A DNA stretch of 60,000 bases, from NCBI GenBank assembly GCA_030704615.1, contig CM060732.1, positions 67,997,053 to 68,057,052 on the forward strand, given 5' to 3'. Positions 11,098-21,615 of the stretch are shown in pieces. The position numbers and the translations under genes were made by a program. The notes below the pieces were generated by a model that saw nothing but the letters and a program-made list of their open reading frames with translations, was not told where the DNA came from and ran no database searches. Numbering within the stretch: position 1 is the stretch's first letter; every line of letters begins with the position of its first letter. Source of the stretch: Takakia lepidozioides. Taxonomy: Eukaryota; Streptophyta; Takakiopsida; Takakiales; Takakiaceae.

Positions 11098-12570
11098 TTG
11101 TTACTACAACAGAAGGACACTGCAAGAGAACCTAGGGCAAGTAAGGGTGCATCACAGTGCAACCCCGCCAAAAGAAACAATGATCAGGACCACTATGGTA
11201 GGCCTGGTGGTTATAACAATGGCATGGAACCAAGAGGTAATTCAAGAGGGAATTACCAAGGAAATTCCAGAGGCAACTATCAGGGTAATCCAAGGGGGAA
11301 TTACCAGCCAGGGAATCAGGATTACAGAAATAATCCAAGAGCAGACCAAGGGCAGGACGCCAATGGTGAAGAACTGTGTTACTATTGTTATCAGCCAGGA
11401 CATCGCAAGGCAGCATGTTCATTCCGGATTAGACACCAGAATGAGATGAGAGCTCTTGTGAATGAGGGCCTAGTGGTGGCAGCTCACATGGTTAGGCCAT
11501 GTGTTGCACCAAGAAGTAAGTACAATGATAGTAACAAGAAGCAAAGCCAAACTAATACCTCTCCAGTAGTTGAGGAAGATGATGATAATGAAGGTGGCAG
11601 TGATATGCCTGAAGATGATGAGGCTTGGAGAGATGAGAAGCAAGTGCACAAGGAAGTGACAAATACCATAAGGGAAATGCAAAAGAGTACTGATATTCCT
11701 GTGGCAGATTCCTCTGATTCTGATGGAGAAGAAGAAGTGAGTGAGGATGAAAGGAAGAAAGAAGTTGCAGACATGCAAAGTAATGAAGGGACTTTGGCTG
11801 AAGTAATATGCCAGACCTATGCAGAGATTACCATTGGACAACTATTGGCTGTGGCACCTTATTGTAGACAAAGGTTGTATCAAGCAATCAATCGAATTGC
11901 CCTAAAGACAGGAAACACAGACCTGAACAGCAAGGTGACCAGTTATAATGTGAAGCCGGAAGGGCGAGAAACAGTCATGGACTTTGATGATTCTATGCCA
12001 GTAATCCAATTGAGAATTGGAAGCACAGAACTAACTGATGTACTGATAGATGGAGGCTCTGGAGTAAATATCATGACAGACCAATTAAGGAAGAAGCTTG
12101 GTCTAAGTAACATGAACCCAGTCCCATTTACAGTAACAATGGCAAATCAAAGAAGTGTACAGCCATTGGGATTGATAAGATGAGTTAAGATACAGATACA
12201 GAAGATGATCTTTATGATCACAGTAACTGTGTTGAAGATGGATGAAGTCATGGAGGCCTACTCCTTATTATTGGGACGTCCTTGGCTGAAACAGGCCAGG
12301 GTATTCCATGACTAGAATTCTCAGTTACTCACTGTGCATAATGGGATGCACGAGATACAAATTACCACTAAGAAATCTAGTAGATTACCTGCTACGAGAA
12401 GACCTCGAGGGGTCAGAGAGTATGACTGGAGGGGAGGACTGGATGAGGGGCAGGAAGCTACCCTGTTTGCTGCACACCCAGAGTGGGAGCAGGTTGCCAG
12501 AGATGCGGCTGGAAAGCCTAATTTGTTTAAGAGGTATCTGCTGTGGTGTAGTGTCAACAACACCAATTGA
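11098..12570 (+). pseudogene. Gag C-terminal zinc knuckle and aspartic protease, gypsy element
   Basis: An open frame from 11098 to 12183 contains repeated NSRGNYQGN-type segments and then a perfect CCHC knuckle, CYYCYQPGHRKAAC (11387-11430). An acidic linker precedes the retroviral-type protease: VIQLRIGSTELTDVLIDGGSG near 12003-12065, with the catalytic Asp in LIDGGSG. After the TGA at 12181 the same frame goes on through LLLGRPWLKQARVFHD, a TAG at 12313-12315 where the family has Trp, and NSQLLTVHNG. It is lost by frameshift near 12565. The protease cleaves Gag-Pol. The two stops plus the shift mean it is not expressed as one protein. Confidence 0.8.
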
Positions 12571-12806
12571 AGAGGAAACCAACAGTTACCCACCACATTT
12601 CTATGAAGAAAAAGAAGGAGAAATGGAAATCCTAGAGGAACCAGCCACTGTGAGTATACAGGATGAAGTGGTGACTGGTTGGACAATCACAGCTGATGAG
12701 CAGGTGAGAGAAGTGAATGTGGGAACTAAAGAGGAACCGAGGATGGTGAAGGTAGGAGCTGATTTGGAGCCAAAATTCAGTACCAATCAAGCAGGCAAGG
12801 TACAGA
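12571..12806 (+). pseudogene. Protease-RT linker with probable internal deletion
   Basis: A frame reading EEETNSYPPHFYEEKEGE through GADLEPKFSTNQAGKVQ is followed almost at once, in another frame, by RMNPNYAQKV of the RT N-terminus. In plant gypsy elements a segment with a KDVFAW-like motif and a run ending in RYRMNPNYA lies between these. Its absence points to a deletion of roughly 100-200 bp (inferred from the family pattern). Confidence 0.5.
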
Positions 12807-15746
12807 ATGAATCCCAACTACGCACAGAAGGTTGGAGAAGAGATCAAGAAGTTGGTTGTGGCTAAGTTTATATACCCAATAGAGTATACAACTTGGTTGT
12901 CACCCATTGTGATAGTTCCCAAGAAGAATGGTAAACTAAGAGTTTGTGTGAACTATAAGAAGTTGAATGCTTGCACGAAGAAGGATTCATTCCCTTTACC
13001 ATTCACAGAAGCAGTACTGGACACTGTTGCAGGCCATGAGATGTACTCATTCATGGATGGCTTCAGTGGTTATAATCAAGTGCAAGTGGCAGAAGAAGAC
13101 CAGGGGAAGACAGCTTTCATCACAGATTGGGGTGCTTATGCATACAAAGTCATGCCTTTTGGACTTTGTAATGCACCAGCAACCTTTCAGAGAAAGATAA
13201 GTGAATCTTTTCATGAGTATCTGGATGATTTCATGCAGGTGTTCTTGGATGATTTCAGTGTGTACAGCTCTAAGAGTGAGCACTTGCATAAATTGGAGTT
13301 ATGTTTGGCCAGATGCAGGATGAGAGGTCTGGGCCTGAATCCAGAGAAATGTACTTTCTGTGTGAACTCAGGGGTGCTCTTGGGACACATTGTGTGCAAG
13401 AAGGGACTTCTTGTGGATCCCAGAAAGACCGAGGCCATTAAAGCCTCTCCACCCCCAGTAAATGCTAAGAGTTTAAGGAGATTCCTGGGACAAACCAGTT
13501 ATTACAGAAGATTTGTCAAACGGTATGCACAGATAGCAGCACCATTGAGCAAGCTTCTGAAGAAAGATGCAGTGTTTGCATGGATAGCTCAACAAGCTTT
13601 TGAGGAACTGACATTGTCAATAACAACTACACCTGTACTGATTAATCCTCACTGGCAGGAAATATTTCATGTTCACTGTGATGCTTCAGGAGAAGCATTG
13701 GGAGCAGTGTTAGCCCAAAATATTACAGGAAAGATGGATTCACCAGTGTACTATGCTAGTCGATTGATGAACAGTGCTGAAAGGAATTATAGCACAACGG
13801 AAAGGGAAGCATTGGCAATGATCTATGCAGTGAAGAAATTCAGGCATTACCTGTTGGGCAAGAAGTTTATATTTTATGTGGATCACCAGGCTTTGATATA
13901 CCTGGTGAACAAGCCTCTGGTAAGTGGAAGAATAGCAAGATGGTTGATAATCTTGCACGAGTTTGAGTTCGGGGTTGTTTACAAGCCAGGAAGGCTGCAT
14001 CTTGTGGCAGACCACTTGTCACGCCTATCAATAGGAGAGCCAGCCATAGGAGTAGACGACCAATTACTAGATGCGAGTTTATTTGCAGTGGAGGTGCAGG
14101 GAAGTGCAGATGACTGGTTAGATTGGCAGTGGCCAATCAGATACTACCTTACTCATGGTCAGTGCCCACCAAGTTATGGAAAGGAGCAGAGGAAGAGAAT
14201 TGCTATCAAGGCTTTACCTTATACTATGGTAGGAAACATAATGTATAAGCTAGGACCAGATGGAGTGCTAAAGCGATGCTTGTACCACCATGAAGTAAAT
14301 AAAGTTTTGGAGGAAGTTCATAAAGGAGTGGCAGGAGGTCATTTTGGAGAAGAGACTACCAGTAGGAAGATACTACTTTACAAGCCAGGAAGGCTGCATC
14401 TTGTGGCAGATCATTTATCACGACTAACAACAGGAGAGGCCGCCACAGGAGTAGATGATCAGTTACCTGATGCGAGTTTATTTGTAATGGAGGTGCAAAG
14501 AAGTGCAGATGAATGGTTAGATTGGCAGTGGCCAATCAGATACTACCTTACTCATGGTCAATGCCCACCTAGTTATGGTAAGGAGCAGAGGAAGAGAATC
14601 GCTATCAAGGCTTTACCTTACTATGGTAGGAGCAGAATGTATAAGCTAGGACCTGATGGAGTACTTAAACGATGCTTGTACCCACATGAAGTAAATAAAG
14701 TTTTGGAGGAAGTTCATAAAGGAGTGGCTGGAGGTCATTTTGGAGAAGAGACTACCAGTAGGAAGATACTACTCGCAGGTTACTGGTGGCCTACTTTGTT
14801 CAAAGATGTACACAAGTATTGTCAGAGTTGTGATGAATGTCAGAGGCTAGGACCTTTGCAGAGATCTGGAAAGATGGCTTTGCATCCTACAATGCCTACT
14901 GAACCATTTCAAAAATGGGGACTAGACTTTGTTGGACCAATTAACCCCCCAGCCAAGAATACACGGAACAGGTACATAATTACAGCCACTGATTATACTA
15001 CGAAGTGGGTGGAAGCTAAAGCTTTGAGGGACAACAGAGCCAAGTCCACAGCAAGGTTCCTGTATGAGAACATACTTACACGATTTGGCTGTCCCTTAAA
15101 ATTTATCAGTGATCAGGGAAGTCACTTCATTAATGAGACCATTGAATTATTGACTAAAGAGTTCATGATTGTGCATAGGAAAAGTACAACATATTACCCA
15201 CAGGGTAATGGACAGGCAGAGGCTACCAACAAAATACTATGTACTATCTTGGCTAAGATAGTCAATGCAAACAGAACGGATTGGGATACAAAGCTGCTGA
15301 CAGCTTTGTGGTCATACAGGACTTCATATAAAGTCACCACTAAGTATACACCATTCCAATTAGTTTATGGTATGGAAGCTTTACTTCCAGTGGAATTCTT
15401 GTTACCTACCATGAGAACGGAATGGGGAAAGAGAATGGAATTGCAAGATTCAATTAAGGTCAGGAAACATGAATTATACCATGTGGAAGAAGTACGTGCT
15501 GATGCAGCTGATAACATGACCAAAATTCAGATGAAGAGAAAAGAACAGTTTGATGAAGGCAAGTTAAAGACTTTTAAGACGGGAGATTTGGTTCTCTGGT
15601 TGCAGAAGAAGGGAAAGATTAAAGCTTATAAGCTTAAATCACCCTGGAAAGGACCTTATGTCATACAGAAGATGTATGATAACAACACCGCCATGTTACA
15701 AACCATTAACAAAGAGATATTGGGAAGAGTCAATGCAATAAGTTGA
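12807..15746 (+). CDS. Reverse transcriptase, RNase H and integrase (pol), gypsy element
   Basis: A single open frame of 979 codons. RT: SPIVIVPKKNGKLRVCVNY (about residues 31-50), YSFMDGFSGYNQV, MPFGLCNAPATFQ and the catalytic VFLDDFSVYS. RNase H: FHVHCDASGEALGAVLAQ, TEREALAMIYAVKKFRHYL and VDHQALIYLV. Integrase: an HHCC zinc site (HKGV..GGHFG then CQSCDECQ), the core acidic residues in GLDFVGP, FISDQGSHF and the ENK-type helix QGNGQAEATNK, then LVYGMEALLP and a C-terminal FKTGDLVLW segment. The enzymes copy and insert the element. Residues from YKPGRLHLVADHLSRL to TSRKILL occur twice in tandem (133 codons), so the RNase H-integrase linker and half of the zinc site are duplicated. No separate start was chosen; translation is normally as Gag-Pol. 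Confidence 0.92.
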   Translation: MNPNYAQKVGEEIKKLVVAKFIYPIEYTTWLSPIVIVPKKNGKLRVCVNYKKLNACTKKDSFPLPFTEAVLDTVAGHEMYSFMDGFSGYNQVQVAEEDQGKTAFITDWGAYAYKVMPFGLCNAPATFQRKISESFHEYLDDFMQVFLDDFSVYSSKSEHLHKLELCLARCRMRGLGLNPEKCTFCVNSGVLLGHIVCKKGLLVDPRKTEAIKASPPPVNAKSLRRFLGQTSYYRRFVKRYAQIAAPLSKLLKKDAVFAWIAQQAFEELTLSITTTPVLINPHWQEIFHVHCDASGEALGAVLAQNITGKMDSPVYYASRLMNSAERNYSTTEREALAMIYAVKKFRHYLLGKKFIFYVDHQALIYLVNKPLVSGRIARWLIILHEFEFGVVYKPGRLHLVADHLSRLSIGEPAIGVDDQLLDASLFAVEVQGSADDWLDWQWPIRYYLTHGQCPPSYGKEQRKRIAIKALPYTMVGNIMYKLGPDGVLKRCLYHHEVNKVLEEVHKGVAGGHFGEETTSRKILLYKPGRLHLVADHLSRLTTGEAATGVDDQLPDASLFVMEVQRSADEWLDWQWPIRYYLTHGQCPPSYGKEQRKRIAIKALPYYGRSRMYKLGPDGVLKRCLYPHEVNKVLEEVHKGVAGGHFGEETTSRKILLAGYWWPTLFKDVHKYCQSCDECQRLGPLQRSGKMALHPTMPTEPFQKWGLDFVGPINPPAKNTRNRYIITATDYTTKWVEAKALRDNRAKSTARFLYENILTRFGCPLKFISDQGSHFINETIELLTKEFMIVHRKSTTYYPQGNGQAEATNKILCTILAKIVNANRTDWDTKLLTALWSYRTSYKVTTKYTPFQLVYGMEALLPVEFLLPTMRTEWGKRMELQDSIKVRKHELYHVEEVRADAADNMTKIQMKRKEQFDEGKLKTFKTGDLVLWLQKKGKIKAYKLKSPWKGPYVIQKMYDNNTAMLQTINKEILGRVNAIS
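13980..14777 (+). repeat. In-frame tandem duplication inside pol (2 x 399 bp)
   Basis: ACAAGCCAGGAAGGCTGCAT occurs at 13981 and again at 14380, an offset of exactly 399 bp (133 codons), so the frame is kept. The copies have diverged (SIGEPAIG versus TTGEAATG; LPYTMVGNIMYK versus LPYYGRSRMYK). Confidence 0.9.
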
Positions 15747-18700
15747 AGGGGTACAGTGGTATCCATGACAAACCATTGCAACATGATTTGCATGTTGAAA
15801 CGCAGAAGCAGTCACGGGCTGCGCCAGTGATACCAACGGAGTATGGAGCACTTGTCGCTAGGATGAGCGTATATGACCAGGGCGGGCAGTATAGGCGCGA
15901 CACAGCCTATCACAGTCCATCACAGTGTGGCACAGCCTATCACAGTCCATCACAGTGTGGCACAGCCTATCACAGCCCAGCACGGCGCGACACAGCCTAT
16001 CACAGCCCATCACAGTGTCACACAGCCTATCACAATCCATCACAACGTGTCACAGCCTATCACAGCTTACCACAGTGCCACACAGCCTATCAGAGCGTAC
16101 CACAGTATGACACAGCCTGTCACAGCTCAACGCAGCCTACCGGGGTTACACAGTCCATAGGATCAGTGACAGGTGGATGTGGGTTAACATCCGGAGAATG
16201 GCTGGCGAAAAAGTGGACAGAGGCACGTTTAAAAATAAACACGTGGACGCCAGGGCGAGACACACAGCCAGACATGGATTGCAAAGGCGAGTGTCATCAA
16301 GGAAGAAGACAAAATTGGCCGTCAAAGTACTTACCCGGCACATTAACTTATTATGGGCCCATTAATGCATACGGGGAAAGGGTAACGGAACCCTTTAAAA
16401 GTACCGAAAAGCGAAATCCATGTCACATGTGCTATCCTAGTGGACAGTCCAGAGTGGAAAATCCATGGAAGGAAATTAAATCTAAAATCCAGTCACAGCA
16501 GTTACAGCCAATCATAAGCCAGAAGCAGGATCAAGAAATTGGAGGGATTTTAAGCGCAAGAGTCGGCGTCGTTCCAAGTAACGGGCGTCTCGATGGGACA
16601 GACCATCGATGCTATAGCTTTGAAGCTATGGAGGAACTAACAGACTATACGCTCACGATACTACTTACGCAGTGGCACGGGGATAGAAGAACAGAGAGTA
16701 TCTTTTCTCTTAATCGATGCTCGCAAGCCCCGCAGGCTTACAAGAAATCACCCATAGAATTTTGTGGCAACCATACGTTTATGTTTTGTGCCCTGCAGGC
16801 GTTTCTTCAATTGTTGCAACCAAAACCTGTCTGTTTGTCTAGAATGAAGAGAGTGAGAGGAATGGAAGAAATCAAGGTGAAGAGCACCACAATCCTGCAG
16901 AAACAAACGATTGCTACTCCACAGGCGGTACAGTTACTGAAGGAGCTGCGATTAGAAGGATTGCAAAGCAAAGATTGGACATTGCACCATAGGCAGTACA
17001 TGTTACAATTCTTGCAGAACTTTGAGGCTATGACAGGAGCGACAACGGTGAAGGGAGTTGAATTAGAAGTTACTCCCCTATACCTACAGCAATTGTTTGA
17101 ATTGCCATCAGGTCAGGTGCATGTGGAGGAGCACAGGGCAAGACTGCAAATATAAGACTTATTCCAAGAAGGGAGTTTCTTTAAAACTCAGGGTTATGCT
17201 TGTACCAAGGCCGTATACCCAGGGCTAAGGGAGGTAGGCCAGATATTGAACGTTCTGTTTGCCATGAAACAGAACCAACAGTATTTGAGCAGATCCTTCA
17301 CAGAGGACATACTCAAACCCCTGAGAGGAGAAGATGTCGCTTGGGCAGACATAATGTACAACGGATTGGTAGAGGAGATGAAGAGATTACAAGGCACTAC
17401 CGCAAAGTCTCCTATCATAGTGTCTGGCCCAATCATTGCTCAAATAATTCTTGATTCTGGCATACTTGATGCTCGGGAAAGAAAGGAGATGAGAGTGTTT
17501 GAGACTGAAACCACTGCAATGGAAGAGCAAGGCTCTTCACACAGTGAGGGAGGACTGGCAGTGCAACCCCAGTTTAAGAGACAGAGGAGGGGAAAGACTG
17601 TAGTGGCGGATCCACTGGCTTCACGGAAACCGCATGATAATGTTTCCCAAGTTCTTGTGCAGGAAGGGGCACAGCAGCACAGAGAGCTACTATTATTGGA
17701 AATAGGGCCTTCAGAGAGGGAACAGGAGGTTACTTCAGTATCACAGTCATCACAGCCAGATGATCGGCTTGTCACAGAGTTACCACAAGTTGTCCATGCA
17801 GTTCCACCACAAATAATTGATTTGGAGAAAGAAGGGTTAGATATCCCCACTACAGAACAGGTGGTGGCAGAAATTGGGAAGGGGGACCTTCTCTATGAAA
17901 ATTCTGGTTTGGTTAGGGAAACAGTGATTCCGGAGGTGCAGCGGTTGTCCAGGGGAAACCCTGTTGTTGTTGTAATACCCACACCTCTGACGGAGGTACC
18001 ACAGGTAGAATGTCAAGACACTGCAGCACCTATAGCGGATGAGGTGGTTCAGGAAGAAAATCTGGTGGGGCAATGGCCTGAATGGTTCGTGAGGCATCAC
18101 ACTGTTGAGGATCAGGGTAAACAGCAGCAAGCTCACCATGATGACCCTCAACAGGCTATGCTTATGAGTTCCGTAAGCAGGACACTTATTTTGTTGGGCA
18201 CTTATGTCAAATCCCATGTTCCAACTACCCAATTGGCAGCTTTGAGGGAGGAACTCAAGAAGGAGTTTGAGGCTCGACTTGCCACTGAGTGTGCAAACAA
18301 GGTCGATGAGGAGGTCACTCTCAAGATACAGCAAGACTTAGAGAGTACAAAAGCTGCTTTGCAATTGGCCAATGAACAATTGATTGAGGCAGGCTTCGCG
18401 CAAGACCAGTTGCACGAAGCACATAAGCAACAGCTATACCAAATGCAGGTGAAGCATGAAAGCAAGTTGCAAGAAGTGAATGCACTACATACGGAGTTGC
18501 AGACAGTGCATGACAGGATGGCCATACAATGTGCTACACTCACAACTACTCTTCAGCAAGCAAAAATGGGAGTTATTAATGAAGGCAGAGGCAGAAAATA
18601 TCGAGAAGGCAACTCTCATTGTTGATATGAAGAATTCAATCTGTCGCAATGAGAATACTTTCAAGCAATACAGGCAAGTTGAAGCTGACCAAGAGAGGTA

Positions 18701-20395
18701 CATCCTGGAGTTGCAGCAAACGCTCATGGTAAATAGAAATGAACTCTCTGTGGCTAACAAGGCTTGGAAGGAAGCCAATAATCTGGCTGCTGCATATGCG
18801 AGTTTGGTTGAACCTCATGCGAAGCGCATGGAGGCTTTACAGCTGCAAGATAGATGTGTACAGGCTCAAAGAGGAGCAGACTCTCAGGGGTGCCACAAGC
18901 AACTTGGTGGATAACCACCTTATGCAGGTCTGGTTAGCACAAGGACCGGTGGAAGGCAAAGCACCACGGAAGCTCACCCAAAGCGAGATGAATAAGCTCA
19001 GGCTGAAGGTGCAGAACATTGCCACAACTACTATAGACAATGTCTATAGTAGGATAATGGAGCTACAAGAGGATGTAGATGGCTTGAAGACTCAGGTGGA
19101 GGACCTGACATCAAATGTTGACAAGAGAGCCTTTGTACCTGAGGAACAGCTGATGGCTTCTTATTTACAAGCCAGAACTTTAGCTTTTCAGTCTTCTTCG
19201 CAGGGGGTGCAGGAGATGCCAGTGGTACAAGAGCCAATGCTACCAATACCACAACAAGTCACTGTGACAGTAGCTGACCCTGTTGTTACTATAGCCACAC
19301 CACAGCCGCCACAGCCTGAGGTATGGGGGGATGCTGCTTTTAACCCACCTAAAACTCATGCTGCACGGGAATACAGTCGGGCTATGATTATGCCCTTCAA
19401 CCAAATTCCAATTGTGTTGGATTTGGCTTGGAAGGAATTTAGTCCTCCACAGTCGTTGGCACATTACTACCAGATCATGCGCATTTGGCTGCCAGTGGCA
19501 ACTAGGACTAAGGTTCTTCCGAACAATCAACCCATTGAGGATCATCACTTTGCGAGGTACTGGCATGAGGCAAGTACCATGTTGAAGGAATTAATTGCCT
19601 TCCAAGTTGTACATGGATTCATTTATACCAAGACCAAGGAGGTAGCAAGTATTGTCATGGGCTGCGGGTTATACTATGCTGCTTGTTTTCTGGCACGTTA
19701 TCACATTGAGCAGCAGAAAATGCAATTGCGATTTCTGAGTTATTCGAGTGGGGATCATTGGGTCTTACCTTCAGTGCCACCTCATATGTACCTCTATGAT
19801 ACAAAGGTGATGATGCAAAAGAATTCCCAACTTCGTTCATGGTTTCGTGCGGCCTGGAACAATTTGTCAACACAAAAATTCGGACCTGACGATATTTTCT
19901 TTAAATGACATGAGGCATGGAAATACTTGCACAATTCTCAAGTCATTGGTACACCACTCACCTGGACAGACAAGGAGTTCAGGGTCTTCACCAATTTTGC
20001 CATTCAGCGCTTACAGCAAGTTTTGCAGTTTAAACTTCCAGACATGGTGGGACAACATTGTATGCCCCAGAGAATTCCAGTTAGAGTTCGACCGTTAAAA
20101 CACCTCAGGGGGGACGAGGATTCTGATACAACAGTTTCTTCAGCGGACTCTTTTGACATGGCAGAGGACTGTGCAATTCAAATGGCAGAGAAGAAGCGAC
20201 GGGGGTCTCCTATGCCTGAAAGATTACCTCGATATCAGCCAAAGGAGGGATTGACATTTCCAGGTAGTGTTCAATCATCTCCGTCAACCAGTGACAGACC
20301 TCGGGCTAGCACACAGAGTCCTTCACGAGACTCTAACCGTCAGAAGGGTGTTCGCTCACAAAGGTTTCCAAATCCCAAACAGTAAACCGTGAGGA
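15743..20395 (+). pseudogene. Long extra ORF downstream of integrase, gypsy element
   Basis: It starts at the pol stop (4-bp overlap). One frame runs 15743-17155, crosses a TAA at 17153 and continues to 18625. It shifts near 18565 and again near 18850, then runs to 19908, crosses a TGA at 19906 and ends at 20385. Restoring these breaks in thought gives a protein of about 1,500 residues. Its N-terminus is low-complexity, with a run encoded by the 30-bp repeat (TAYHSPSQC). A helical region follows (LRLEGLQSKDWTLHHRQYML, RPLR..DVAWADIMY), then an acidic/Gln-rich linker, a long coiled coil (about 18230-18900) and a C-terminal globular region (HYYQIMRIWLPV, FARYWHEASTMLKEL). The C-terminus is Ser/Arg-rich. 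Tat/Athila elements often carry extra ORFs here. I do not recognise a function. Confidence 0.65.
15897..16140 (+). repeat. 30-bp minisatellite (three 10-bp CACAG subunits)
   Basis: Units of CACAGCCTAT, CACAGTCCAT and CACAGTGTGG-like 10-mers repeat about eight times. The array lies inside the extra ORF and encodes TAYHSPSQC-type repeats. It is related in sequence and phasing to the CACAG array of the LTR. Confidence 0.9.
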
Positions 20396-20404
20396 CACGG
20401 CTTT

Positions 20405-20423
20405 TTGAGAGGGGAAGGGGTAA
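20405..20423 (+). promoter_or_regulatory. Polypurine tract
   Basis: TTGAGAGGGGAAGGGGTAA directly precedes the 3' LTR start. This is the expected plus-strand primer of an LTR retrotransposon. Confidence 0.85.
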
Positions 20424-20654
20424 TGTTAGAGGACTGCTTGGGACTTAGACACTTTTACGGGATCTGTGGGGTACCCTTAATTTTTACACAAACTGAGACC
20501 AACAGGAGCCTTAGGGGTGACAGCAACAGGCTTTAGGGGGGGAGATACACAGCCCAACACAGTCCATCACAGCCCGACACAGCCGTCACAGCCCGTCACA
20601 GTCCAACACAGCCAGTCACAGCCAACATAGCCCGTCCCAGTCCGACACAGCCGA
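20424..20654 (+). repeat. 3' LTR of the gypsy element, truncated
   Basis: The first 231 bp match the 5' LTR from its TG start into the CACAG array, with scattered substitutions. Similarity ends at 20654, where CATTAGTACAGAAACTGG begins. The other roughly 930 bp of LTR were not found in this window. Confidence 0.85.
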
Positions 20655-20850
20655 CATTAGTACAGAAACTGGTTTTTTTAACGGCTTTTTTCACACATTT
20701 TGGTGTGAAAAAAGCGCAAGTTCACACCCCCCCTTGGTGTTAGGTTAACCTAGTCCTTTGCACCACATGTGAACTTTCTTGGTCCTGTGAAAAAAACCAT
20801 CTCACACCAAACTTGCACCTGATGTGGTAGTAGGCTTAGGTGGCTCTTTT
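20655..20850. mobile_element. CACTA-like terminus with subterminal repeats
   Basis: CATTAGTACAGAAACTGG is one base from a CACTAGTACAGAAA-type plant CACTA end. Behind it lie inverted short repeats (TTTTTTCACACATTTTGGTG facing TGTGAAAAAA, and TCACACC/GGTGTG copies), the usual subterminal structure. The orientation suits the minus-strand transposase-like gene at 21616-25787. The opposite end is not visible, probably because E1 interrupts or removed it. Confidence 0.5.
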
Positions 20851-21615
20851 GACGGATATTTTGACGGTCGTTTTGACTGGTTAGTTCAACTACTATTTTG
20901 ACTAAGTAATCTTAATGGTCTTTCTACGGTACTTATTACACCTCGGCGCCACCATGTTTGCCACATGTATGTCAAAGGGAATGCCACGTAATAGAGTCCA
21001 TCAGAATTATTAAATAAATAATAGATATTAAGGGCTCTTCTTACGGACTCTCTCACACAGATTTAACACCAGGTTCAAGTCGTGGTGTGATCGCAATGAC
21101 ACTAGTGTGAATACTGTCACATCCACTGTTTTGTTCCTATTGGATGAAAAGTAAACAATTATTATTTGTTGACAAATGCCAAAATGAATAGTCATATTAT
21201 TATTATTATTATTATAAATGGGATAGCACCCCAAAAGCCATTGGCTGCTTGATTTAATATGTAATATATTATTGTTTTAGAATTTTGATTTGTTTTGTTT
21301 CATTTAAACAAAAGCTTATTTAAAACATGGATAATAATTGTATTATGAACCACATTGACCAGTAGTAATGTTATTAATATTAAATATAGCAAACAACCAG
21401 CAAAATACCACATTCATGTCTACACAAGTTTAATTTGGCTTGATGTGGGAAAATGAAGTTGCATTTGAACAAGGGGATCTTGTGATCATACATGATAATA
21501 GCAAGAGCATCAATTCAAAAAATAGTGTTCATGTCAGAAGAGCAGTTTTGTTCACCTGTCTCAGCAACCTTCAATCCATAAAGAAAACTAAACTAAACTT
21601 GTAGCATCTTCAATA
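20851..21615. other. 3' region of the minus-strand transposon gene
   Basis: AT-rich with a short (ATT)n run near 21195-21215 and paired TCACAC/GTGTGA motifs (21050-21125). No gene is seen. It probably belongs to the CACTA-like element. Confidence 0.4.

Larger units (their letters stand above)
7733..20654 (+). mobile_element. Ty3/gypsy LTR retrotransposon (Tat/Athila-like), defective, nested
   Basis: The element has TGTTAGAGGACTGCTTGG at both the 5' LTR start (7733) and the 3' LTR start (20424). The order is 5' LTR, primer-binding region, gag, protease, RT, RNase H, integrase, a long extra ORF, a polypurine tract and a truncated 3' LTR. RT upstream of integrase defines Ty3/gypsy; the long LTR, FLDDFSVY RT motif and extra 3' ORF resemble the Tat/Athila branch. 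It carries several in-frame stops and frameshifts, so it cannot act on its own. The 3' LTR is cut at 20654 by a CACTA-like terminus. The two LTRs differ at several positions over about 190 alignable bases, so the insertion is not recent. Confidence 0.9.
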
